DNA of 64,000 nucleotides from Bacteroidales bacterium (GCA_017531225.1 JAFXLL010000014.1:109390-173389); one strand, 5' to 3'. Shown: positions 24,338 to 34,809, numbered from the stretch's first letter. The notes: generated from the letters alone by a model not told the origin. Numbers and translations are program-made.

Positions 24338-25747
24338 TTAGTCCTTAAAGATTTTCTTAATGACGACCCCTTTTTCGCTCTTGATTTTCATGATATAAAC
24401 GCCAGAGCAAAGCTGTGATCCAGTCATTTTTCTTCCCAATAAATCGTAATACTCAACTTCTCCATAAACAATATCGGTATCAACTTCGCTGATGCCTACA
24501 TTACTGCCACAGCCAACCCTCACGTCGTCAACATAAACGCCTTCGGCATCATGACCAATGCCTTCAAAGGTGATTTGATAGGTGGCAGAGGGATCAGGCA
24601 GTGCAACGGTCACATCTTCCCAATCGTCGGTGGCATCCGTAAAGTTCAACAGCGTATGCCAGTTGTCGTTTTCACTGGTACGATATCCCACGATCAACTG
24701 GTCGACGGTGGCATAGTTTAAACCTAACTTTTGTTTGTGACGGAAACTCAATGTGGGATTGGTGACGGCTGTGATGTCCAACGGAGCGGAAATGAGCATG
24801 GCTTCGCCGCCCAACCAGATGAAGAAGGCGGTGTTGTTGAGGATCGTGTAGCCGGGATCCACCACCCACTCGTCAATACCAGAGATGATTTCATTATGCC
24901 AGCAAACGAAGTCTTCAGAGGCCTCAAAGTCGTCGAAATAAGGCTCTTCGTCGGTCACCACAATGACATCGCAGTGGGTTTCGATAGTGATGGGAACCGA
25001 CCATTCGGATTCATTGCCATCTCCACAGATGGCCTTTACACGGAAAGTGTACGCGGTTTGGGGTTCCAAAAACTCCATCAGATAAGGCTGGACGTCAACG
25101 GGTTTTTCGTTTCCATTTGTCTCAATCACCCAACTCTCTTCGTTTCCTGCGGTTGACCATCCTAAAAGAGCTGAAAACGCTGTGATTTCGGTGGCTTGGA
25201 GATTCACTGGACGGGCGCAACCGCCTTCGCCCATGATTTCGATGTTATCTACGAAGATCATATAGCCTCCCAGTCCGCGACCCAAAAACGAAACTTGGTA
25301 GGTCGACGACAGGTCTGACAGGGTGAAGGATTCCTCGAAAAAGTTCTGATAGTCGCTGATGCTGTAGGTACCTAAGGTATGCCAAGCGTCCGTTTCCGAA
25401 GAGCGATAGCTCACCACAAGTTCATCCATATCATAAAAACCCATCATGGCGTAGGTGAAACTAAAGGTGGCACCGCTTACCCCCGAAAGATCTATAACGG
25501 GAGAAATCAAGCGTGCCTCATCGCCCACGTTGGTGAACGAGAAGGCTGCCAAGGTGGTTCCGCTGCCGGCCATAGTGGTCCAGTTGCCAGCACCGACGGT
25601 CTCTACCGTCCAACACTCAAAGGTTGTTCCTTCGAAATCTTCAATGTAAGGCTGGTTACTGGTAACTGTAAATTCGCATTGCGCAAAAGCATGAGTAGTG
25701 CCAAAAGCCAAGAGTAAGGCAAGAAGTGTAAAAAGTCGGTTTTTCAT
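24338..25747 (-). CDS. secreted protein with two choice-of-anchor J domains and a T9SS sorting domain
   Basis: 469 residues. Signal peptide (ending HAFAQ), a MAM-like/choice-of-anchor J domain (about 25-180, with IEDFEGTTFECWT), a fibronectin type III-like domain (about 185-262), a second anchor-J domain (about 268-412, with FDDFEASEDFVCWH), then a C-terminal sorting domain ending LCSGVYIMKIKSEKGVVIKK. That last part is the type A signal for the type 9 secretion system, so the protein is displayed on or released from the cell surface. Binding to carbohydrate or protein is likely but unproven. Three bases separate it from the GH92 gene. Confidence 0.85.
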   Translation of the reverse strand: MKNRLFTLLALLLAFGTTHAFAQCEFTVTSNQPYIEDFEGTTFECWTVETVGAGNWTTMAGSGTTLAAFSFTNVGDEARLISPVIDLSGVSGATFSFTYAMMGFYDMDELVVSYRSSETDAWHTLGTYSISDYQNFFEESFTLSDLSSTYQVSFLGRGLGGYMIFVDNIEIMGEGGCARPVNLQATEITAFSALLGWSTAGNEESWVIETNGNEKPVDVQPYLMEFLEPQTAYTFRVKAICGDGNESEWSVPITIETHCDVIVVTDEEPYFDDFEASEDFVCWHNEIISGIDEWVVDPGYTILNNTAFFIWLGGEAMLISAPLDITAVTNPTLSFRHKQKLGLNYATVDQLIVGYRTSENDNWHTLLNFTDATDDWEDVTVALPDPSATYQITFEGIGHDAEGVYVDDVRVGCGSNVGISEVDTDIVYGEVEYYDLLGRKMTGSQLCSGVYIMKIKSEKGVVIKKIFKD

Positions 25748-25763
25748 ATTTTCAGATATTTAG

Positions 25764-26216
25764 TTATTGCCAGTTTTGAATGTATTTGTGCAGTTCATCC
25801 CTTGAGGCACTAAAGTTAAATACCTCATCCACAATGAAATATCTATTTCTATCCACACAATAGGGATAAGCGAATTTGGCGAATTCCAATTTGTTGGCTT
25901 CGAAATTAAACAGTGTGCAGACACGGGCTATCTGTCTGGTACTCATTGGGTTTGATTGGATGATATACTTGGCTGATTCCAAACGTTTATCGTCAAAGTT
26001 ATCTGCGCTGATCACTCTAAGTGCCAGGTTGAAATCATTAGGTCTCATGCCCTGTGCTTCCATGTGAGCGGAATGACCAGGCTTGATCAACGGGCCACGG
26101 CAAGGTTGTCCAGAGATGGCGCGTGAATGGGAGTGAGGACCTCTTCCGAAGAGGCCAGGCTGAGCTGTAGCGGGGACAGCGATGAGCAAGAGCAGATACA
26201 AAAAGACTTTTTTCAT
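25764..26216 (-). CDS. exported DUF4476 protein
   Basis: 150 residues with a signal peptide (ending PATAQ), a linker rich in His, Gly and Pro (about 20-55), and a helical DUF4476 domain (about 60-148) with the motifs MSTRQIARVCTLFNFEANKL and FNFSASRDELHKYI. The domain occurs across Bacteroidota envelope proteins and has no known activity. It is 16 bases upstream of the T9SS cargo gene on the same strand. Confidence 0.75.
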   Translation of the reverse strand: MKKVFLYLLLLIAVPATAQPGLFGRGPHSHSRAISGQPCRGPLIKPGHSAHMEAQGMRPNDFNLALRVISADNFDDKRLESAKYIIQSNPMSTRQIARVCTLFNFEANKLEFAKFAYPYCVDRNRYFIVDEVFNFSASRDELHKYIQNWQ

Positions 26217-26235
26217 GGCTTATAGATTTTTACGT

Positions 26236-26997
26236 TTAGCTTTTTCTAAAATAATACTGGCCTTTCCCTTCTGTGGCTTTACCGTAGTGGATGGCATTCA
26301 CGGGACAATGGTGGTAGCATCCCATACACATAGTGCAATGACCATGCCATTTCGGATGGCCGTCGTCGAGGGTGATGTTCTTTAATGGGCAGGCTTCCAC
26401 GCATTTACCGCAACTGATGCACTTTTCGGTGACGCGGTATTTGCTGTCATCCAAAGCGAATTTGCTAAAACTCGATTGAATCACATGGCTTTTTATCCAA
26501 GCAAAACTGCCTACGGTGATTTCTGAAAATTGTTCTTTATTGATCAGTCGGGGTATATTTCTCTCTAAAGTGGCGTCAGCGTTGTCGATTTTTTTCTTGG
26601 CATTCTCTTCGGTGTCGAGCTTGAAACCAGGCATGCCTACGTAGGTCTCGGGCATAATCAGGCTAAAACACGCCGATAGTTCCCAACCTTTTTCCTGGAT
26701 AGCCTTGCGGAAGAACTTCTCGGTATGGCCACATTCGTCACCACAGGTGCAGGCAAAGTACACGTATTCAGGCTTGGCAGCCAACTGGAGTTTTTTAACG
26801 AAATCGAGCACCAATTGGGGAGGAGCCCAAGAGTATATTGGGAACACAAAGCCGAGCCGTTCGCCTTCAGCCAGGGTATAGTTATAATGGTCTTCACGAG
26901 TTGCTTCAGGCATGAAAATCAGGGTATCATTGAGTCCTTGGGCCAGTGTTTCAGCCACGTGGCGGCTATTGCCGCATCCGGAGAAATAAAAAATCAT
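26236..26997 (-). CDS. EFR1-family flavodoxin/ferredoxin fusion protein
   Basis: 253 residues from the ATG at 26997 (MIFYFSGCGNSRHVAE), chosen because the flavodoxin-like fold begins there and a promoter box lies just upstream; the longer open frame runs into the trkH gene. An N-terminal FMN-type domain (1-165) is followed by two [4Fe-4S] motifs, CISCGKCVEACPLKN and CTMCMGCYHHCPVNA. EFR1 proteins are small electron carriers of anaerobes. The electron partner is unknown. Ends 19 bases before the DUF4476 gene. Confidence 0.85.
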   Translation of the reverse strand: MIFYFSGCGNSRHVAETLAQGLNDTLIFMPEATREDHYNYTLAEGERLGFVFPIYSWAPPQLVLDFVKKLQLAAKPEYVYFACTCGDECGHTEKFFRKAIQEKGWELSACFSLIMPETYVGMPGFKLDTEENAKKKIDNADATLERNIPRLINKEQFSEITVGSFAWIKSHVIQSSFSKFALDDSKYRVTEKCISCGKCVEACPLKNITLDDGHPKWHGHCTMCMGCYHHCPVNAIHYGKATEGKGQYYFRKS

Positions 26998-27025
26998 AGA
27001 AGGATTGATAAAGTTGTTTACTTTG

Positions 27026-27033
27026 CAAATATA
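27026..27033 (-). promoter_or_regulatory. -7 box (TATATTTG) for the EFR1 gene
   Basis: Minus-strand TAnnTTTG match, 28 bases before the start at 26997. It supports the short start. Confidence 0.45.
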
Positions 27034-27077
27034 GCAAGTATTTTGTTTTTTTATTGCAGGTTCATCAAGGAATGATG

Positions 27078-28538
27078 TTATTTCCAGAAATTCCTTGAAA
27101 AGATAGCAATCAAGGTAAACAACTCCACTCGGCCTAACAGCATGAAGATGGCCAGTACCCATTTGGCTACTTGTGGCAAGAAAGCGTAGGTGCCGAAAGG
27201 TCCAACTTCGCCTACGCCGGTACCGAGGTTGCTAAGCGTGGCAACCGAAGCACCTACCGAGGTGTTGAAATCGATGCCTAACGAAAGCAAGATCAGTGTG
27301 CCAAGAACGAAGATGAAGAAATACACGAAGACAAAGGTCATTGTTTTGTAAATCACACTCTTAGAGACGGATTTGCCATTAATCTTCACGGGGATGACGG
27401 CATTGGGATGGAGGATGCGCTTCAACTCTAAAAAAGCGTTTTTGGTGAAAATCAAGTGCCGGATAATCTTGATGCCTCCTGAGGTGGAGCCAGAGCAAGC
27501 TCCGACAAACATCAACAGCAATAACACTACCCACAAACCTATGGGCCACAGCGTGTAATCGCTCACGGCGAATCCCGTGGTAGTCAGTACCGAAGCCACA
27601 CTGAAGAACGCTGAGCGAAGCGCCCCACCCACATTCATGTCTTCCATGAAATACAACGCGGTAGCCAGCAGAGCGCTGATGCCGACAATCATGATGATGA
27701 AGTGTTGGAACTCCTCGTTTTTGAATAGTGCCATGGGGTTACGCACCAAGGTGATCAGTAGTAAGGTGAAGTTGCATCCCGAGAGGATCATGAAAAAGGT
27801 CACCACGATCTGGGAATAATTGGAATAGCTTGCAATGCTGCTTGTCCGTGTGGAGAAGCCGCCTGACGAGATCGTAGTCAGGGAATGGCATAGGGCGTCG
27901 AACCAGTCCATGTCGCCCCAATACAAAAGCAGGGTTTCAAGCAGGGTAAAGAAGATGTAAAGCCCCCAAAGACGCTTAGCTGTGTGCATGATGCGGGGAT
28001 GCAGTTTGTCGTAGTTGATGCCGTTCATCTCGGTCATAAACAGCTGCATGCCGCCAACGCTTAAGAAAGGGATGAGGGCCACAGCAAATACAATGATGGC
28101 CAAGCCGCCAATCCATTGCGTCATGCTACGCCAAAGCAGGATGTCCTTAGGCACCGCCTCAATGTTGGTGAGGATGGTGGCGCCAGTGGTGGTGAAACCA
28201 GACAAGGCCTCGAAAAATGCGTCAGTAAAGTTAGGAACGCTCTTGCTGAGGAGGAAAGGCAACCCTCCGAACACCGAGAGCACCAGCCACGAGAGGCAGA
28301 TAGTAATGACGCCTTCGCGGTGGTTGAGGCGTTGGCCACGTTTTTTCCGAGTGGAGAAACACAGCACAAAACCCGTCATCGCTGTGATGAGGGCGGCAAT
28401 AGGCATGCTGAACGCATTGATGCCATGATGGAAATAAGAGACGGGAAGCACCAACAACATAAACACTCCTTCGATGATCAACAGGAATCCCTGGACACGA
28501 AGTAGTACGGCGAGACTGATTTTGCTACTGGCGCTCAT
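27078..28538 (-). CDS. trkH: Trk-type potassium uptake protein TrkH
   Basis: 486 residues, about ten to twelve membrane helices in four MPM repeats, each with a selectivity loop: ALSGFTTTGATIL, TTISSGGFSTRTSS, VLTTTGFAVSDYT and TLSNLGTGVGEVG. It forms the membrane channel of a low-affinity potassium uptake system gated by TrkA. The partner trkA gene lies directly upstream, 12 bases away, so the two are one operon. Confidence 0.93.
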   Translation of the reverse strand: MSASSKISLAVLLRVQGFLLIIEGVFMLLVLPVSYFHHGINAFSMPIAALITAMTGFVLCFSTRKKRGQRLNHREGVITICLSWLVLSVFGGLPFLLSKSVPNFTDAFFEALSGFTTTGATILTNIEAVPKDILLWRSMTQWIGGLAIIVFAVALIPFLSVGGMQLFMTEMNGINYDKLHPRIMHTAKRLWGLYIFFTLLETLLLYWGDMDWFDALCHSLTTISSGGFSTRTSSIASYSNYSQIVVTFFMILSGCNFTLLLITLVRNPMALFKNEEFQHFIIMIVGISALLATALYFMEDMNVGGALRSAFFSVASVLTTTGFAVSDYTLWPIGLWVVLLLLMFVGACSGSTSGGIKIIRHLIFTKNAFLELKRILHPNAVIPVKINGKSVSKSVIYKTMTFVFVYFFIFVLGTLILLSLGIDFNTSVGASVATLSNLGTGVGEVGPFGTYAFLPQVAKWVLAIFMLLGRVELFTLIAIFSRNFWK

Positions 28539-28550
28539 CGTAAGTCGATG

Positions 28551-29891
28551 TTAATGGAACAGACGTTCAACTGCGGGGATGGCATTGGGCAACGCCAGCA
28601 CCACCACGCGGTCGTCGGTTTGAATCTCGAACTCATCGGTGGCGATATAGCTCTCACCATCGCGTACGATACCGCAGATGATGGCATCCGATGGCATCGG
28701 GAGTCGGCCGATCATCTTTCGGGTGACCGCAGAGCCTTGGCGGACTTCAAACTCCACGATGTCGGCGTCAATGCCGCTCAGGCATTTCATGGAAGACACT
28801 TTGGCGCCGAGGGTGTAACGTACCATGTAGCTGGCAGCGATGAGTTTCTTGTTGATGATACTGTCGATGCCGATGTTCTGTGAGATGTCGATATAGTCGA
28901 TGTTCTCTACCAAGGCGATGGTCTTCTTTACGCCGAAAGCCTTGGCCTGTAGGCAGGTGAGAATATTGGTCTCAGTGTTTTCAGTGACAGCAATGAAAGC
29001 GTCCACATTGGCGATGCCTTCCTCTTCAAGAATGTCGAGGTTACGGGCATCGGCATTGACCACCAAAGCATTGGTAAGTTGGTTGGTGAGTTCGTTGCAG
29101 CGTTCCTTGCTGATTTCCAAAATCTTGATATTCAGATCGTTCTCAAGACGCTTAGCAGTGATGCGTCCCACACGACCGCCACCCACGATCATAACGTTGT
29201 GGATGCTAATCTGCTTTTTGCCGCTGAGCTTGATGATGTCTTTCACGGCATGCGGTTTGGTGACCACATAAACCATGTCGGCCAGCTGGAATACGGTGTC
29301 GTCCTGCGGGATGAAGGTGTTTTGTCTGCGGTGGATTGCAGCAATACGGAAGTCAATATGCTGGTATTGCTCCACGACTTCGCTGACGCTCTTGCCGATG
29401 ATCTCTGCCTCTGACTCGAGCTTCACCATAAACAGCTGCAACTTGCCTCCCGAGAAGTCATAGGTCTCAAGCGACGCGTTCTTTTTCAGCAATGAGATGA
29501 TCTCTTGGGCGGCAATATCTTCAGGTGAGAGCAGTCCGTCGATGCCAAGGTCTTGATACATACGCCACACCTCGGGACTGAGGTTCTCCATGGTGTTGAC
29601 GCGGGCGATGACTTTTTTGGCTCCAAGTTTCTTGGCGATGATGCCTGTGAGAAGGTTGATGTGCTCGTCGTGCAACACGGCGATGACCAAGTCAGCCCTC
29701 GACACGTTGGCACGGCGTAACACCGAGGTTGAAGTTGAGTCGCCCGTGATGGTCATCAAGTCGGAATGTGACTCCACCATTTTCAGCAACTCTTCGTGAG
29801 GATCGACGATAGTGATATTATGGTTGTCGCGCACCAGGGCTTCAGCCAAGTGCAGACCAACTTCACCGTCTCCAGCAATGACAATATCCAT
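28551..29891 (-). CDS. trkA: Trk potassium transport regulatory protein TrkA
   Basis: 446 residues with two RCK units, each an NAD-binding Rossmann domain plus a TrkA-C domain. The first begins MDIVIAGDGEVGLHLAEALV, the second VMIVGGGRVGRITAKRL (about 232). It sits on the cytosolic face of TrkH and gates it in response to nucleotides. First gene of the trkA-trkH operon. Confidence 0.94.
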   Translation of the reverse strand: MDIVIAGDGEVGLHLAEALVRDNHNITIVDPHEELLKMVESHSDLMTITGDSTSTSVLRRANVSRADLVIAVLHDEHINLLTGIIAKKLGAKKVIARVNTMENLSPEVWRMYQDLGIDGLLSPEDIAAQEIISLLKKNASLETYDFSGGKLQLFMVKLESEAEIIGKSVSEVVEQYQHIDFRIAAIHRRQNTFIPQDDTVFQLADMVYVVTKPHAVKDIIKLSGKKQISIHNVMIVGGGRVGRITAKRLENDLNIKILEISKERCNELTNQLTNALVVNADARNLDILEEEGIANVDAFIAVTENTETNILTCLQAKAFGVKKTIALVENIDYIDISQNIGIDSIINKKLIAASYMVRYTLGAKVSSMKCLSGIDADIVEFEVRQGSAVTRKMIGRLPMPSDAIICGIVRDGESYIATDEFEIQTDDRVVVLALPNAIPAVERLFH

Positions 29892-29910
29892 TTTTTTAAG
29901 GTTTAAAGTG

Positions 29911-29918
29911 CAAATTTA
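29911..29918 (-). promoter_or_regulatory. -7 box (TAAATTTG) for trkA
   Basis: Minus-strand TAnnTTTG match, 19 bases before the trkA start; divergent from the metG box at 29941. Confidence 0.4.
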
Positions 29919-29940
29919 TATTTTTTTTGATTGAAAGCAT

Positions 29941-29948
29941 TATTTTTG
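29941..29948 (+). promoter_or_regulatory. -7 box (TATTTTTG) for metG
   Basis: TAnnTTTG match 27 bases before the ATG at 29976. It falls inside the longer open frame that begins at 29931, supporting the later start. Confidence 0.45.
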
Positions 29949-29975
29949 CACTTTGTTTTAAAAAACACTCAAATT

Positions 29976-32036
29976 ATGGAATCAACTAACAAACACTTCA
30001 AACGTTACACGGTAACTACGGCCTTGCCATACGCCAACGGCCCCGTCCACATCGGTCATCTTGCCGGCGTCTATATCCCCGCCGACACTTACGTCCGCTA
30101 TCTGCGAATGTGCGGCCAGGAAGTGCTGTTTGTCGGTGGTTCCGACGAGCACGGCGTGCCGATTACCATCAAGGCTGAGAAAGAAGGCTGCACGCCTCAG
30201 GATATCGTGGATCGTTACCACGGCATCATCAAGAAGTCGTTCGAGGAGTTAGGCATCAGCTACGACATCTACTCCCGTACCTCTTCAAAGATGCATCGTG
30301 CTACGGCTCAGGAGTTCTTCAAGAAACTCTACGACGAAGGGAAGTTCATCGAAAAGGAGACTGAGCAATACTTCGATCCAGAACGTCAGAAGTTCCTTTC
30401 CGATAGATATATCGTGGGTACCTGCCCGAAATGCGGTGCCGATGGCGCCTACGGCGACCAATGCGAGAAATGCGGTTCTTCATTGAGCCCTGATGAATTG
30501 ATCAATCCTCATTCACAGTTGAGCGGTGCAGCTTTGGTGAAGAAGCCGACCAAGCACTGGTACCTGCCCTTAGATCAATATGAAGGCTGGCTCCGTGAGT
30601 GGATTCTCGAAGGCCACAAAGAGTGGAAAGTCAATGTCTACGGCCAAGTGAAGAGCTGGCTCGACGGTGGCCTGCAACCTCGTGCTGTCACCCGTGACCT
30701 CGACTGGGGCGTACCTGTCCCGATTGAGGGTGCTGACGGCAAAGTGCTGTATGTGTGGTTCGACGCACCTATCGGCTACATCAGCAATACCAAAGAGATC
30801 TGCGAACAACGTGGCGAAGACTGGGAAAAATGGTGGAAAGACCCTGAGACCAAGCTGGTACACTTCATCGGCAAGGACAATATCGTGTTCCATTGCATCA
30901 TCTTCCCTTGCATGATGAAAGCCTACGGTGACTTTATCATGCCTGACAATGTGCCCGCCAATGAGTTCCTGAACCTTGAAAACGACAAGATTTCAACCTC
31001 ACGCAACTGGGCTGTGTGGTTGCACGAATACCTGCAGGAGTTCCCTGGTAAGCAAGACGTGTTGCGCTATGTCTTGACCGCCAATGCTCCTGAAACCAAG
31101 GACAACAACTTCACTTGGAAGGACTACCAGGACCGCAACAACAACGAGTTGTTAGCTATCTTCGGCAACTTCGTGAACCGCACCCTCGTGCTGACACATA
31201 AGTTTTATAATGGCGTGGTGCCTGCTTTGATGGGTATGAACGATACCGATCAGGCTGTGGTTTCCGAGATGGATGGCTATGCCTCTAAGATCGGCCGTCT
31301 CATTGAGAATTACAAGTTCCGCGAAGCGCTGTCAGAATTGATGAACCTGGCCCGTCTGGGTAACAAATACCTCACCGACAACGAGCCTTGGAAGCAAATC
31401 AAGACGGATCCTGAACGTGTGAAGACCGTGATGGCTCTATCGCTGCAAATCGTATCCCATCTGGCTATTTTGAGCGAGCCATTCCTGCCTTTCAGCGCAA
31501 GGAAGTTGCAGCGTATGCTCCATTTGTTGTTCAAGGGTTGGGAAGACGCTGGAAAGACGGTTTTGCTGCCTGAAGGCCACACGATAGGTCAACCTGAGCT
31601 GCTGTTCGAGAAGGTCGAAGACAGCGTGGTGGCTGCCCAACTGCAGAAGTTGGAAGACACCAAGAAAGCCAACCAACTGAATGCTTGGAAACCCGCTGAT
31701 GTGAAGCCTGTGGTGAGCTTCGACGACTACATGAAGGTCGACATCCGCGTGGGTACCATCCTTGAGTGCCAAAAGGTGCCGAAAGCCGATAAGCTGTTAC
31801 AGTTCCTCATCGACGACGGTATGCAGAAGCGTACGATCGTCAGTGGCATCGCCAAGTACTACACCGAGCCTGAGAAGCTGGTGGGCAAGCAGGTGTGCTT
31901 CATCGCCAACTTCGAGCCGCGTAAACTGAAAGGTGTAGTTAGTGAGGGCATGATCCTCTCCGCTGAGGATAAGGACGGCCGCTTGGTGCTGCTTACCCCC
32001 AGCGATTTGGTTGCTCCAGGTTGCTCTGTGGGTTAA
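29976..32036 (+). CDS. metG: methionine--tRNA ligase with C-terminal tRNA-binding domain
   Basis: 686 residues. Class I motifs: HIGH-type PVHIGHLAG near residue 25 and a KMSKS-type [11 protein letters not shown] near 345. The zinc knuckle [18 protein letters not shown] is at about 149-166. A C-terminal EMAP/Trbp111-like tRNA-binding domain (about 575-686, [14 protein letters not shown]) gives the dimeric long form. Start set at ATG 29976, where the family sequence begins ([14 protein letters not shown]). Confidence 0.96.
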   Translation: MESTNKHFKRYTVTTALPYANGPVHIGHLAGVYIPADTYVRYLRMCGQEVLFVGGSDEHGVPITIKAEKEGCTPQDIVDRYHGIIKKSFEELGISYDIYSRTSSKMHRATAQEFFKKLYDEGKFIEKETEQYFDPERQKFLSDRYIVGTCPKCGADGAYGDQCEKCGSSLSPDELINPHSQLSGAALVKKPTKHWYLPLDQYEGWLREWILEGHKEWKVNVYGQVKSWLDGGLQPRAVTRDLDWGVPVPIEGADGKVLYVWFDAPIGYISNTKEICEQRGEDWEKWWKDPETKLVHFIGKDNIVFHCIIFPCMMKAYGDFIMPDNVPANEFLNLENDKISTSRNWAVWLHEYLQEFPGKQDVLRYVLTANAPETKDNNFTWKDYQDRNNNELLAIFGNFVNRTLVLTHKFYNGVVPALMGMNDTDQAVVSEMDGYASKIGRLIENYKFREALSELMNLARLGNKYLTDNEPWKQIKTDPERVKTVMALSLQIVSHLAILSEPFLPFSARKLQRMLHLLFKGWEDAGKTVLLPEGHTIGQPELLFEKVEDSVVAAQLQKLEDTKKANQLNAWKPADVKPVVSFDDYMKVDIRVGTILECQKVPKADKLLQFLIDDGMQKRTIVSGIAKYYTEPEKLVGKQVCFIANFEPRKLKGVVSEGMILSAEDKDGRLVLLTPSDLVAPGCSVG

Positions 32037-32398
32037 CGCGAAGTACAAACAAAAGCATCCTCAATATGTTCGATCTCCGGCTCAGCGTCGGAGATCACTA
32101 TTGAGATGATGTCAAACCTGACATCCACATCTAAATTCTTATACCGAACGTATGCATCTGCCGCCCAGATGAGCATTTTCTGTTTGGTTATACCTACGGC
32201 AATGTCTGGCTCACCATAGTCGTCAGATTTGCGTGTCTTCACTTCTACAACCACCAAGGTGGTGTCGTCAAGTGCAATGATGTCAATTTCCTTATGCCCT
32301 GAATGCCAATTACGTTCAAGGATTTGATATCCTTTATCGGTCAAGTATTCCACGGCGAGTTCTTCGCCAATTTTTCCGAGTTCGTGCGGTTCGATCAT
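32033..32398 (-). CDS. yraN: YraN family (UPF0102) nuclease-fold protein
   Basis: 121 residues with the UPF0102 pattern: [46 protein letters not shown] and the [12 protein letters not shown] [17 protein letters not shown]. The E...D...EVK arrangement is that of a PD-(D/E)xK nuclease fold. Its cellular role is unsettled. The end overlaps that of metG by four bases, convergent. Confidence 0.9.
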   Translation of the reverse strand: MIEPHELGKIGEELAVEYLTDKGYQILERNWHSGHKEIDIIALDDTTLVVVEVKTRKSDDYGEPDIAVGITKQKMLIWAADAYVRYKNLDVDVRFDIISIVISDAEPEIEHIEDAFVCTSR

Positions 32399-32413
32399 AC
32401 TAATTATTTTTCA

Positions 32414-32421
32414 CAAAGATA
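32414..32421 (-). promoter_or_regulatory. -7 box (TATCTTTG) for yraN
   Basis: Minus-strand TAnnTTTG match 15 bases before the yraN start at 32398. Confidence 0.4.
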
Positions 32422-32433
32422 AATATTTTTTTG

Positions 32434-32441
32434 TATTTTTG
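32434..32441 (+). promoter_or_regulatory. -7 box (TATTTTTG) for the second GH92 gene
   Basis: TAnnTTTG match 17 bases before the ATG at 32459. Confidence 0.45.
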
Positions 32442-32458
32442 TGGCAAAATCCTATCTT

Positions 32459-34792
32459 ATGAAGAGATTATTTTTACTGATAGCCTTAAGCGTGTTGTTT
32501 TTCGGTTGTGCAAATCATCAACAAGAAACCATAGACACAGTCGACTATATCCATTATGTCAATCCCATCATCGGAACAAACGGCATGGGTCATACCTTTC
32601 CTGGCGCTTGTGCTCCGTTTGGTATTGTTCAGCTGAGTCCTGATACCGACACGGTGCCGCATGACATTGACGGCGAGTATCAGCCAAGAGTATATGAGTA
32701 TTGTGCTGGTTATCAGCATAAAGATAGTACTATTGTGGGTTTCAGCCACACGCATTTCAGCGGCACAGGTCACTCCGATTTAGGCGATATTTTGGTGATG
32801 CCTGTTACAGGTGCCATCAAGTTCAATCCTGGAACGCAAACCGATCCTGATGCGGGTTACCGCTCGCGCTATAGCCATGACGCAGAAGAGGCTCATCCAG
32901 GCTATTACACCGTGGTTCTTGACGATTACAACATCAAGGCTGAACTCACGGCTACAGAGCATGTCGGAGTACATCGTTACACCTATCCCGAAGGCCAAAA
33001 CGGCAGCATCATCCTTGATTTGCAACATGCCATTTATAATTATGACGGCAAGACACTTTGGGCCAACCTTCGCGTGGAGAACGACACGCTGTTGACGGGC
33101 TACCGCATCACCAATGGCTGGGCCAGGACAAATTACACCTATTTTGCCATCAGTTTTAATCAGCCCATCGTCGATTATGGCTATCGTGAGTTGCAGAAGC
33201 CAAAATACAATGGCATGTGGGGTAAGTTCCAAGTCAATCGGAATTTCCCGGAGATGACGGGTCGCAAGATTGTGGCTTATTTCAGCTTTGCGAATCCGGA
33301 AACCTTGGAGATGAAAGTGGCGCTTTCTGCTACGAGTACTGAAGGAGCCTTGAGAAACCTTCATGCTGAGACCGACGGCCGTAATTTTGATCAATTGTTG
33401 GCTGAAACCCAAGCCAAGTGGAATAAAGAATTGGCAGTACTTCAAGCCGAAGGCACTGAAGATCAAAAGGCGATGCTTTACACCTCACTGTATCACACAA
33501 TGATTAATCCATCGGTGTACATGGATGTGGACGGGCAGTATCGAGGCCTCGACCATAACATCCATCAGGCAGAAGGCTTTACGAATTACACGGTGTTTTC
33601 GTTATGGGATACCTATCGCGCTCTACATCCGCTGTTCAATGTGTTGCAGCCCAAACGCAACGCCGACATGGTGCAATCCATGCTGAAACACAGCGAGCAG
33701 AGCGTCCACGGATTGCTCCCCGTTTGGTCGCACATGGGTAATGAGAACTGGTGTATGATTGGCTATCACGCTGTTTCAGTATTGGCTGACGCTTACATCA
33801 AAGGCGCCATCCGTCATTGCGGCTTGGACGCCATGCGCCGCAGCTCCACCTGCCCCTATTACGTGAACTTAGTGGATTACCAACGCTTGGGTTATGTGCC
33901 CTTTGATCGTAATAGCGGCTGTGTGTCGGTCACTATGGAATATTCTTACGACGATTGGGCTATCTATCAAACGGCCTTGAAAGCCAGTGATACCGTGATG
34001 GCCTCTGAATACAAGCAACGAGCAGCTAACTGGCGCAACACCTTCGACACGGAGCTGGGTTTTGCCCGTCCACGCTTGAGCGATGGCACCTGGAAAGAGC
34101 CGTTCAGTCTGATGGACACCGAAGGTGAAGGCTTTGTGGAAGGCAATTCCTGGGTGTATTCGTTCTATGTGCCACAAGATGTGAAGGGCTTGATTGAAGC
34201 CATGGGTGGCGATGAGCAGTTTATCCACAACCTCGACACCTTGTTTGTGATGCAACTGCCTAAAGAGTTCTTCGAAAACACTGAAGATGTGACTGAGGAA
34301 GGGCTGATGGGTTGTTATAACCATGGCAACGAGCCGGCGCATCATATCGCCTATCTTTACAACTGGACCTCACAGCCTTACAAGACTCAGTATTGGCTTC
34401 GTGAAATCATGAATCGTTTCTACAAAAACAATATCGACGGTCTTTGTGGCAACGACGACTGTGGCCAGATGTCGGCTTGGTACATCTTCTCCGCTATGGG
34501 ATTCTATCCCGTTTGTCCTGGTAGCGACCAATATGTGTTGGGTGCGCCTTACCTGCCTGAGTTGAAAGTGCGTTTAGGCAATGGCAAGACTTTGGAAATC
34601 AAGGCACCCGGAGTAAGCGACGAAAACCGCTATGTGCAAAAAGTCTCTTTCAACGGCCAAGATATCTCGAAGCTTTACCTCACTCATGAAGAACTGATGC
34701 AAGGCGGGGAGTTGGTTTTTGAAATGGGTTCAGAGCCAAATCTTACCCGAGGTCTAAACGCTAAAGATAAACCTTATTCGTTGACAGAATAA
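32459..34792 (+). CDS. GH92 alpha-mannosidase, lipoprotein
   Basis: 777 residues from the ATG at 32459, which begins the lipoprotein signal MKRLFLLIALSVLFFGC; the longer frame adds six residues. GH92 motifs are complete: YVNPIIGTNGMGHTFPGA, GFSHTHFSGTGHSDLGD, HGNEPAHH with the catalytic acid, and CGNDDCGQMSAWYIFSAMGFYP with the base aspartates. Lipid-anchored, so probably on the outer membrane, whereas the GH92 at 22100 has a cleaved signal. The two differ enough to suspect different linkage preferences. Not within a visible SusC/SusD locus. Confidence 0.93.
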   Translation: MKRLFLLIALSVLFFGCANHQQETIDTVDYIHYVNPIIGTNGMGHTFPGACAPFGIVQLSPDTDTVPHDIDGEYQPRVYEYCAGYQHKDSTIVGFSHTHFSGTGHSDLGDILVMPVTGAIKFNPGTQTDPDAGYRSRYSHDAEEAHPGYYTVVLDDYNIKAELTATEHVGVHRYTYPEGQNGSIILDLQHAIYNYDGKTLWANLRVENDTLLTGYRITNGWARTNYTYFAISFNQPIVDYGYRELQKPKYNGMWGKFQVNRNFPEMTGRKIVAYFSFANPETLEMKVALSATSTEGALRNLHAETDGRNFDQLLAETQAKWNKELAVLQAEGTEDQKAMLYTSLYHTMINPSVYMDVDGQYRGLDHNIHQAEGFTNYTVFSLWDTYRALHPLFNVLQPKRNADMVQSMLKHSEQSVHGLLPVWSHMGNENWCMIGYHAVSVLADAYIKGAIRHCGLDAMRRSSTCPYYVNLVDYQRLGYVPFDRNSGCVSVTMEYSYDDWAIYQTALKASDTVMASEYKQRAANWRNTFDTELGFARPRLSDGTWKEPFSLMDTEGEGFVEGNSWVYSFYVPQDVKGLIEAMGGDEQFIHNLDTLFVMQLPKEFFENTEDVTEEGLMGCYNHGNEPAHHIAYLYNWTSQPYKTQYWLREIMNRFYKNNIDGLCGNDDCGQMSAWYIFSAMGFYPVCPGSDQYVLGAPYLPELKVRLGNGKTLEIKAPGVSDENRYVQKVSFNGQDISKLYLTHEELMQGGELVFEMGSEPNLTRGLNAKDKPYSLTE

Positions 34793-34809
34793 GATTTCAG
34801 AAAAAGTTG

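Noticed and set aside
27000..27162. A 55-residue N-terminal extension of the EFR1 protein
   Set aside because: It overlaps the trkH coding region and lies upstream of a -7 box; the flavodoxin fold starts at 26997.
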